NCBI RefSeq assembly: GCF_001636845.1
Contig: NZ_LITT01000064.1
Coordinates: forward strand, 81,042 to 145,041
Direction: 5' to 3'
DNA length: 64,000 nt
Origin: Clostridium ljungdahlii
GTDB lineage: Bacteria > Bacillota > Clostridia > Clostridiales > Clostridiaceae
The translations under genes were made by a program, and so were the position numbers. This document shows positions 58,309 to 64,000 of this stretch, piece by piece (positions within the stretch are counted from its first letter, which is position 1; every line of letters begins with the position of its first letter). The notes under the pieces were generated by a model. That model saw only the letters and a program-made list of their open reading frames with translations. It did no database searches and had not been told where the DNA came from.

Positions 58309-60132
58309 CTAAAATTTACCTATATATTCATCTAACCCTAATTTCTTTAATGTTTCTTCTGTAGGTATACCCTCTTTACTCCATCCTCGTACTGAGTAAT
58401 ATTCTGGCAGAAGAACATCTAGCCTATGAACTTCTCCCTTTGATGGACCATCTGGAATAGGTTCTTCTAACAATCTCTTTGGTAGAGTATCCTGGCTGCT
58501 GTCTATTCCGGCTGCAAGATTAAATAATTTCTCAAGAGTCCAGATTCTATCTCCTGCCTCTAATAGTGAATCTGCATCACAAGTAGATTCTCCTACTACT
58601 GCATTATACATATCTACATAATCCTGTATTCCCAGTCCAAATGTAGTGAATATGCACAATCCTAAAGAATCAATTACAGCAGTTAAATCGTGCATCATTT
58701 TGGCATAGGCTGCTTTACCATCTAATGCAAATCTATCGAGTTTTTCCGGATAACCTAATATTTCAGGATTAATCATATATCCCTTAATATGACATCCTCC
58801 TCTATTATTAACTGCATAGGTAATACCGTGTCCCTGTATTCCCCTTGGATCATATGCTGGAATTTCTTGTTTTTTAACTGTCATAGAATACTCCGGTACT
58901 CCATAACCTTCACAAAGCCTATAGGAACCATCTGTCATCTTTGCTCCAAAACCTTCACTATATACCATTTTCTTTATCCAGCCAATCATGGATTCCGTAT
59001 CACCCCACTTGAGAGATAGGTTATCTCCAGCTATTTCTTCGTCTTTTATATATCCTCTTTGATAAAGTTCCATAGCTGCAGCAATTGTTGCACCACAGGT
59101 AATAGTATCAATACCATATTCATTACATAACATATTAGCTTCATTTATAGCATCTAAATCATATGAACCACAGTCAGAGCCAAAACACCACAGTGTTTCA
59201 TACTCTGGTCCTCCGCACTCTGTACCATCTTTTAATCTAACCCATCTTCCACAACCTATAGGACAGCTGTAACAAGGATTTTTCCTTACTAATTGGTTAG
59301 CAGTAAGAGTCTCTCCACTTATTTTATCTGCTTGATCCGTATAAGATTCTTGAAAGTTTTTTACAGGATGAACTCCATTTTCATTTATTATATTAACCAG
59401 TATGGCCGTACCATAAGTTGGCATTCCCTGACCAGCTACTGGATCATTTTTTAATGTTGTAATTTTTTCTATAGACACCTTTTTTACTTTTTCTTTATCA
59501 GCTAAAGCTATTTTTCCAGTTCCTTTAACTGTAATAGCTTTTAAGTTTTTAGATCCCATAACTGCACCAACGCCGCCTCTTGCTGCAGTTCTATCTACAT
59601 CATTCATAACTGCTGCCATAAGGGACAATCTCTCACCAGCAGGTCCTATACATAATACCTTTGATTTATTCTCAGTTATCTTTTCTAACTCTTTTGTAGT
59701 TTCTGATGTAACTTTTCCCCAAAGCTGTGACGCATCTTTAATTTCTACCTTATCATCTACTATTTCAATATAAACTGGTGAATCAGCTTTATCCTCTACT
59801 ATTACCATATCCCAACCAGCTTTTTTTAAGTCTACTCCCCATTTTCCACCCGAGTTTGAAATTGCTATAGTTCCTGTAAGCGGTGCTTTAGTAACTACCA
59901 TAAACCTTCCACTGGTTGGAACCGGAGCTCCAGTTAACGGACCTGTTACAATTATAAATTTATTTTCTGGTGATAATGCATCTATTTTAGGATCTATTTC
60001 ATCAAATAAAGTTTTAACACCTAGTCCCCTACAGCCTATGAACTTTTTAGCTTTATCCAAATCTAAATCTTCTGACTTGCAAGTTCTTTCCTTTAAATTT
60101 ATTCTCAATACTTTACCATTGTAACCATACAT
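58309..60132 (-). CDS. aor: Aldehyde:ferredoxin oxidoreductase (tungsten), copy 2
   Basis: 607 residues, the same architecture as copy 1: YGYNGKVLRINL, SGGKWGVDLKKAGWD, cluster cysteines in CYSCPIGCGRW near 295, AYDPRGIQGHG, NNRGGCH and DSLGLC. Differences from copy 1 are spread over the protein and are mostly conservative, so both should be active. ATG 60132 has AGGAGG upstream. It has its own sigma-54 promoter and upstream dyad; the moaD that once followed is reduced to a stub. Two copies may allow different expression or substrate range. Confidence 0.95.
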   Translation of the reverse strand: MYGYNGKVLRINLKERTCKSEDLDLDKAKKFIGCRGLGVKTLFDEIDPKIDALSPENKFIIVTGPLTGAPVPTSGRFMVVTKAPLTGTIAISNSGGKWGVDLKKAGWDMVIVEDKADSPVYIEIVDDKVEIKDASQLWGKVTSETTKELEKITENKSKVLCIGPAGERLSLMAAVMNDVDRTAARGGVGAVMGSKNLKAITVKGTGKIALADKEKVKKVSIEKITTLKNDPVAGQGMPTYGTAILVNIINENGVHPVKNFQESYTDQADKISGETLTANQLVRKNPCYSCPIGCGRWVRLKDGTECGGPEYETLWCFGSDCGSYDLDAINEANMLCNEYGIDTITCGATIAAAMELYQRGYIKDEEIAGDNLSLKWGDTESMIGWIKKMVYSEGFGAKMTDGSYRLCEGYGVPEYSMTVKKQEIPAYDPRGIQGHGITYAVNNRGGCHIKGYMINPEILGYPEKLDRFALDGKAAYAKMMHDLTAVIDSLGLCIFTTFGLGIQDYVDMYNAVVGESTCDADSLLEAGDRIWTLEKLFNLAAGIDSSQDTLPKRLLEEPIPDGPSKGEVHRLDVLLPEYYSVRGWSKEGIPTEETLKKLGLDEYIGKF

Positions 60133-60176
60133 TGAAATTCCTCCTTATATAAATATATTCACTTCACAAAGTCTAT

Positions 60177-60195
60177 AAAGCATACATTGTGCCAA
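60177..60195 (-). promoter_or_regulatory. Sigma-54 promoter of AOR copy 2
   Basis: Minus strand TTGGCAC-AATGT-ATGCTTT: -24 GG and -12 GC exactly 10 bp apart. Start near 60168, a 36-nt leader to the AOR start codon. Confidence 0.85.
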
Positions 60196-60212
60196 ATATG
60201 GTTACAAAAAAA

Positions 60213-60256
60213 CACTCAATAATCAAAAACACATACAATGCGTTGATTATTAAGTG
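60213..60256 (-). promoter_or_regulatory. Probable activator site (UAS) above AOR copy 2
   Basis: An interrupted dyad: CACT-C-AATAATCAA (60213-60226) and TTGATTATT-A-AGTG (60243-60256), centred about 42 bp upstream of the -24 element. Sites at this distance are typical for sigma-54 activators. A related dyad lies at the same distance above moaD copy 2. Confidence 0.65.
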
Positions 60257-60301
60257 AATTCTTAGTAAATTATTTAGCAATATTTTTTGTTTTATAATAA
60301 G

Positions 60302-60467
60302 ACGTTCAAATAATAAGCAATATATTTCTCTACATTACTAGTAATAAGCAATATATTTCTTTATATTGCCAAAATGCTCAAGAAAAATACAATATTACTA
60401 TTTTTATTTAAAATAACGTTCAAATAATGAGCAGCATTATTTTTATTTTTTAAAAACGTTCCAATAT
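60302..60467. repeat. Short repeats upstream of AOR copy 2
   Basis: TAATAAGCAATATATTTCT occurs at 60311-60329 and 60342-60360. ACGTTCAAATAATAAGCA (60302-60319) recurs with one change as ACGTTCAAATAATGAGCA (60416-60433), and AACGTTCCAATAT follows at 60455. They lie 110-270 bp above the sigma-54 promoter and may be further regulator sites. No ORF in 60196-60599. Confidence 0.6.
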
Positions 60468-60599
60468 GGATCGATTAATATATATATATTATTATGATTT
60501 AGAATTTAATATATCATGTCAATTTTCTCCTTCCTGCAATAACCCAACATCATTCCTTTACCTAGTAGATGTCGTTAATTTTGTCAACTTTGTTTATAA

Positions 60600-60634
60600 A
60601 AAATAGGCATGCACCAAAAGTGCATACCTATTTT
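60600..60634. terminator. Terminator after MoeB-like copy 2
   Basis: AAAATAGG-C-ATGCAC and GTGCAT-A-CCTATTTT pair around a 6-nt loop with A/T flanks on both sides. It lies 140 bp past the moeB stop on the minus strand. Confidence 0.8.
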
Positions 60635-60773
60635 ATGGGTATTTGCAATAGTCTTCTTCTCAAACACGGAAAGCACATCATTTTCATGACATACTCATTG
60701 GTTTTATCTCCATAGGCTTAGCGTTTAGGATCAAAAACTTCAAGTTCTATAATATACTTGATTATACGATTTT

Positions 60774-61460
60774 TTATCCCAGTGGAACTATATCATACTC
60801 AGTTGAGAGGAGATCTATAAAGACCATCTTTTTTCTTAAAAGTTCTCTTCTCCCTAAAAGAATCTTTATTACTTCACTTACTTCAATTGAGGCTGCTAAA
60901 GCTGGTGTAAATGATGGATTACCCATTTCCTTTTCGATTCCTTTAGATATTTGCTTATCTACATTATAAATCTTGTTTAAGGTATCATCTCCTGGAAATA
61001 TGGTAGTAACTTGAGCATACCATCCTGCTATAGCTCCATAAACCATTGGTATATTAAGTTTTTTACAGCTGCCTTGAAGTAACAATCTTGCTGGTATGCT
61101 GTCAAGAGCATCTACTACTACATCGTGATTCTCTAAAATACTGCAGGCATTATCTTCTGTAAGCATTTTTTCTAATGCTTTTACCTCTATTAGTGGATTT
61201 ACTTTTTCCATTCTAGCTTTTGCTTCCTGTGCTTTGCTAAAACCTATAGTGTCTGTACTTGAAAGTATTTGTCTATTCAAATTAGATTCCTCAAATACAT
61301 CCCCATCCACTGCAGTAATACTTCCTATTCCTATTCTTCCAAGCATTTCAATAACATAACCACCAATTCCTCCACAGCCAACAACACAAACTTTAAAGTT
61401 CTTTAAGTTATCATTTTCTTCTTTTGACAGGGTTTTCATATTTCTAACATAACGTTCCAA
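60774..61460 (-). CDS. MoeB/ThiF/HesA-family adenylyltransferase, copy 2
   Basis: 228 residues, nearly identical to the protein at 47616 (differences include K21N, V91A and H145Y by eye). The nucleotide motif VVGCGGIGGYVIEMLGRIG and DGDVFEESNLNRQIL are retained. It starts with TTG 61460, using the Gly codons at the end of moaD as its ribosome site. With moaD copy 2 it forms a two-gene operon with its own sigma-54 promoter, unlike copy 1, which follows AOR. Confidence 0.88.
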   Translation of the reverse strand: MERYVRNMKTLSKEENDNLKNFKVCVVGCGGIGGYVIEMLGRIGIGSITAVDGDVFEESNLNRQILSSTDTIGFSKAQEAKARMEKVNPLIEVKALEKMLTEDNACSILENHDVVVDALDSIPARLLLQGSCKKLNIPMVYGAIAGWYAQVTTIFPGDDTLNKIYNVDKQISKGIEKEMGNPSFTPALAASIEVSEVIKILLGRRELLRKKMVFIDLLSTEYDIVPLG

Positions 61461-61462
61461 AT

Positions 61463-61687
61463 TTAGCCGCCTCCTACTGGTGGGAACAATGATAAGACAT
61501 CATTGTCATTAAGTTCTGTATTTGCTTTACCGTCCCTACCATTTATAAGTAAAATAGCTACTTCTTCTTCCTTAATATTTATCTTTTTAAATATGTCCGC
61601 AGGTGTTACAGGCTCCTCAAATTCTAAAAATAATTTTTTATCTCTATCTTTTCTAAAGTAAGCAAATAATCTAACTTCTACTTTCAA
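61463..61687 (-). CDS. MoaD/ThiS-like sulfur carrier protein, copy 2
   Basis: 74 residues, VRLFAYFRKDRDKKLFLEFE to the FPPVGGG tail. The start is TTG 61687 with GGAGG 7 bp upstream; the GTG two codons earlier overlaps that site. It matches copy 1 apart from about ten residues. It is coupled to the MoeB-like gene and is expected to be the sulfur donor for tungstopterin. Confidence 0.88.
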   Translation of the reverse strand: MKVEVRLFAYFRKDRDKKLFLEFEEPVTPADIFKKINIKEEEVAILLINGRDGKANTELNDNDVLSLFPPVGGG

Positions 61688-61725
61688 ATTCACACCTCCT
61701 TTACCACATTAAATATATTTATTTT

Positions 61726-61744
61726 AAAGCATAAATTGTGCCAA
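61726..61744 (-). promoter_or_regulatory. Sigma-54 promoter of moaD-moeB copy 2
   Basis: Minus strand TTGGCAC-AATTT-ATGCTTT, nearly identical to the promoter of AOR copy 2, with the fixed 10-bp spacing between GG and GC. Start near 61717, 30 nt before the TTG start codon. Confidence 0.85.
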
Positions 61745-61760
61745 GCATATTTATAAAAAA

Positions 61761-61805
61761 ATACTTAATAACCATAGCATATATGATGTACTGATTACTA
61801 AGTAT
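61761..61805 (-). promoter_or_regulatory. Probable activator site (UAS) above moaD copy 2
   Basis: ATACTTAATAACCA (61761-61774) and TGATTACTAAGTAT (61792-61805) form an interrupted dyad of the same size as the one above AOR copy 2 and at the same distance (about 42 bp) from the -24 element. It lies just past the moeA stop codon. Confidence 0.65.
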
Positions 61806-61825
61806 TGATAGTAAATACATCAATA

Positions 61826-63757
61826 CTAGGCATTATATTTACCGCTAGAATCAGCCCTTATTATTTTCCCTATATTGGGATATTCATATCCTCCAAGTCT
61901 ATCTAATTCTTTTAAAAACGTGTCACTCTTCATAACATCAATTAATTCTCTAATTGTTTTCATTTTTAAATATTCCTCTGGTACTGCAAAATCATATTCT
62001 TCATTACATACTGGAATAAAATCAAGTCCCATCATTTTTGCTGCTGAATATATCCCAAGACCACAGTCTACATCCCCACTAGCCACTGCTGCTGCTACAG
62101 ACAGGTGGGTAAATTCTTCTCTTTCATATCCATTAATATCATTTGGTGAAATATCTAACTTTTTTAAATAATAATCCAGTAATAACCTTGTTCCTGCTCC
62201 CCTTTGTCTATTTACAAACCGTATACCTTTTTTCGATATGTCTGAAATTTCCTTAAGTCCCATTGGATTTCCTTTTTGAACCATAAGACCTTGAACTCTA
62301 TTTACTACTTTTACTAAAGCTATATTTTTATCTTTTAAGTATTTATTAATATAAGAAATATTATATTCTCCGCTTTCCATATCCAATAGATGAATAGGTG
62401 CAATATGAGTTTCTTTATTTTTTAATGCCATTATTCCACCCATACTTCCCACATGAGCTGAGGATAAATAATAATCAGGATTTTTCACATGAAGTAAATC
62501 AGAAAGTACATCTAATATAGGGTCATGGCTGCCTATGCAGACAATTGTGTTTTTGATTTCATCTATATCTTTCATAAGACTTATCTGAACTTTAGTCCCA
62601 GCCTCCATGCCTTCTACATTCTGTGGAACTTCTAATATTCCATCTGCCCTTACCAATGACATTGTAGCTCCTGCTCCTCTTGAAAGTGGTGTGGCAATAA
62701 GTTTTTCTCCTACATATCCAAGTTTGATTCTTACAAATTCTAAATATTTTAGAGAAGACATTATCCTTCTTGATAAAATTGCCTCTACTATCTGCTCTTT
62801 TTCATGTTTCATTCCCTGATATTCTTCTATTATTTTTTTAAGAACTTTATCCATTATGAAATAGGCTGAAACTGGATATCCAGGAATTCCAAGAACCGGT
62901 TTATTTTTAACTTCTCCCATAATAACAGGTTTCCCCGGTTTTATAGATACCCCATGCACATAAACTTCTCCCAAATCAGATATAATATCACTTGTATAAT
63001 CTTCTCTTCCTGCAGAAGATCCTGCATTTATTACAACTATATCACATTCTGAAGCAGCCTTTTCTAAAGTTTCTTTTAATACGTTGTAATCATCTTTTAC
63101 TATTCCATATCTCTTCGGTATTCCACCATATTCAGTTACCTGTGCACTAAACACCCTTGAATTAAAATCAATTATATCTCCAACTTTAAGATCTGTTCCC
63201 GGTTCAACTAATTCAGTACCTGTTGGGATAATACCTACTAATGGCTTTTTATAAACTTCAATAGTATTTACCCCTCCGGCTAACATGGCACCTATATCTA
63301 CCGGCCTTACAACATGACCGGAAGGTACAATAAGCTGGCTTTCAACTATGTCTTCACCTAGTGGTCTTATATGCTGCCAGGGTGCTGCACTTTTATATAT
63401 TCTAATTCTATTTTCATCTACTTTTACTATATCTTCTACCATTATTACACAGTCATATTCTTTAGGAATTGGATCTCCTGTGTCCACCACTAAATAATCC
63501 TTGCCTTCTTCTAGTATAATATGTTTTTTTTCAGAAGCTCCTATAGTACTTGAGCTTTGAAGTGCAATACCATCCATAGCAGAACAATTATAAAATGGGG
63601 AGGATATTTTTGAATAAACTGCTTCTGAAGTAACCCTTCCAAGCGATTCATCTGTACTTACTGATTCCTTATTTAAAAAAGAATATTTTACGTTATCAAA
63701 ATACTTTTTTAGTGCTTCTTTTAACTCATAATTTGATAGATATACTTTTTGTGCCAT
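61826..63757 (-). CDS. moeA: MoeA fused to a periplasmic-binding-like domain
   Basis: 643 residues. Residues 1-400 are MoeA (molybdopterin molybdenum/tungsten-transferase): SPFYNCSAMDGIAL, VDTGDPIPKEYDCVIMVED, GIIPTGTEL, INAGSSAGREDYT, SIKPGKPVIMG and GIPGYPVSAYF. Residues 405-643 are a type 2 periplasmic-binding-like domain (VCIGSHDPILDVLSDLL, RFVNRQRGAGTRLLLDYYL, VASGDVDCGLGIYSAAKM) related to TupA/ModA and LysR effector domains. The first inserts the metal into the pterin; the second may sense or hold tungstate. The start is ATG 63757 behind GAGGAGTG. It ends 80 bp above the moaD copy 2 promoter. Confidence 0.92.
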   Translation of the reverse strand: MAQKVYLSNYELKEALKKYFDNVKYSFLNKESVSTDESLGRVTSEAVYSKISSPFYNCSAMDGIALQSSSTIGASEKKHIILEEGKDYLVVDTGDPIPKEYDCVIMVEDIVKVDENRIRIYKSAAPWQHIRPLGEDIVESQLIVPSGHVVRPVDIGAMLAGGVNTIEVYKKPLVGIIPTGTELVEPGTDLKVGDIIDFNSRVFSAQVTEYGGIPKRYGIVKDDYNVLKETLEKAASECDIVVINAGSSAGREDYTSDIISDLGEVYVHGVSIKPGKPVIMGEVKNKPVLGIPGYPVSAYFIMDKVLKKIIEEYQGMKHEKEQIVEAILSRRIMSSLKYLEFVRIKLGYVGEKLIATPLSRGAGATMSLVRADGILEVPQNVEGMEAGTKVQISLMKDIDEIKNTIVCIGSHDPILDVLSDLLHVKNPDYYLSSAHVGSMGGIMALKNKETHIAPIHLLDMESGEYNISYINKYLKDKNIALVKVVNRVQGLMVQKGNPMGLKEISDISKKGIRFVNRQRGAGTRLLLDYYLKKLDISPNDINGYEREEFTHLSVAAAVASGDVDCGLGIYSAAKMMGLDFIPVCNEEYDFAVPEEYLKMKTIRELIDVMKSDTFLKELDRLGGYEYPNIGKIIRADSSGKYNA

Positions 63758-63776
63758 AAAAATCACTCCTCGTATA

Positions 63777-63821
63777 ATAAGTTTATAGCCAAGAAAAACT
63801 GGTTATAAACTTATCTTTTTT
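63777..63821 (+). terminator. Hairpin in the moeA leader (operator or terminator)
   Basis: ATAAGTTTATA-G-CCA (63777-63791) and TGG-T-TATAAACTTAT (63800-63814) pair with an 8-nt loop; on the plus strand six Ts follow. On the minus strand it lies 20 bp upstream of the moeA start codon, after a TATACT-like -10. Whether it is a terminator for something to the right, a leader structure or a metal-regulator operator (TATA...TATA dyad) is not clear. Confidence 0.5.
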
Positions 63822-63929
63822 ATAGTATAGAGATAGGAGACATCTTTGAGGGATTCTTCCTCATCCTATTCCCATCTATACAATTAATATTTATATATTC
63901 AATAAAGATTATCCTGTGGTATGATATCA

Positions 63930-64000
63930 GCAGAGTCTGATGTCCGAAGGCACTGCTTTCACTCCTTTCAGCCAACGCTTGTTGTGTCTGCTTTTTTAGC
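63930..64000 (+). other. Structured stretch ending in a T-tract at the window edge
   Basis: On the plus strand ATCAG/CTGAT and CAAC-GCTT-GTTG hairpins lie between GCAGA (about 63951) and TCTGC (about 63987), which is followed by six Ts: a terminated, folded RNA is possible. On the minus strand the same DNA would be a moeA upstream region. I do not recognise a known riboswitch. The edge cuts it. Confidence 0.35.

Noticed and set aside
60361..60380. A fourth sigma-54 promoter at the TTGCCAAAATGCTC stretch
   Set aside because: The GG and GC elements are not 10 bp apart on the minus strand.

Overview
The window is AT-rich, low-GC Firmicute DNA from a strictly anaerobic clostridium. It carries two tungsten aldehyde:ferredoxin oxidoreductases (AOR), a tungstate ABC transporter, a ferredoxin-type [FeFe] hydrogenase, an Etf/flavin oxidase operon, a corrinoid protein, six T-box leaders and sigma-54 activators. 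From memory, not from a search, this gene set resembles the acetogens Clostridium ljungdahlii / C. autoethanogenum, where AOR reduces acids to aldehydes on the way to ethanol.

Layout. 1-6 kb: the end of a corrinoid (methyl-transfer) operon, a DUF2284 protein, a PutP-type symporter, and a BlaI/M56-peptidase pair behind two perfect operators. 6-15 kb: a 5-oxoprolinase-type (PxpABC) operon with a biotin carrier protein, a DUF1097 membrane protein and a class III aminotransferase, then a PucR-type regulator and a divergent biotin carboxylase fused to a cytidylate kinase-like domain. 15-24 kb: branched-chain amino acid genes ilvBN, ilvD and ilvC under T-boxes whose specifier codons read Leu (tandem), Ile and Val, plus an orphan Ile T-box with no gene behind it. 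24-31 kb: an AEC transporter, a chemoreceptor built on a hydrogenase-like iron-sulfur core, and an Ile T-box operon (etfB, etfA, glycolate/lactate-oxidase-type flavoprotein) followed by a PanE-type reductase. 31-45 kb: sbcCD, a DUF2334 protein, a [FeFe] hydrogenase, PBP2, a Tn3 transposase remnant, a DUF3786 gene and nfo.

45-64 kb is a duplicated tungsten/aldehyde region. Each half has an AOR, a MoaD-like and a MoeB-like protein, and two sigma-54 activators (one GAF/PAS-AAA-HTH, one PAS-AAA-HTH). tupABC lies between the halves and a MoeA-periplasmic-binding-domain fusion follows at the right end. Both AOR genes and the second moaD/moeB pair have clear -24/-12 (sigma-54) promoters, and two of these have matching dyads about 42 bp upstream. 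One activator is broken by a single in-frame TGA, and a truncated moaD behind the second AOR marks a recombination scar. The proposed system is tungstate uptake, pterin/tungsten cofactor assembly and AOR, switched together by sigma-54 activators.

Intergenic DNA is unusually structured. There are four large palindromic elements that share internal modules, and a separate repeated RNA-like element with two long copies and one stub. All family names are from reading motifs; no database search was possible.
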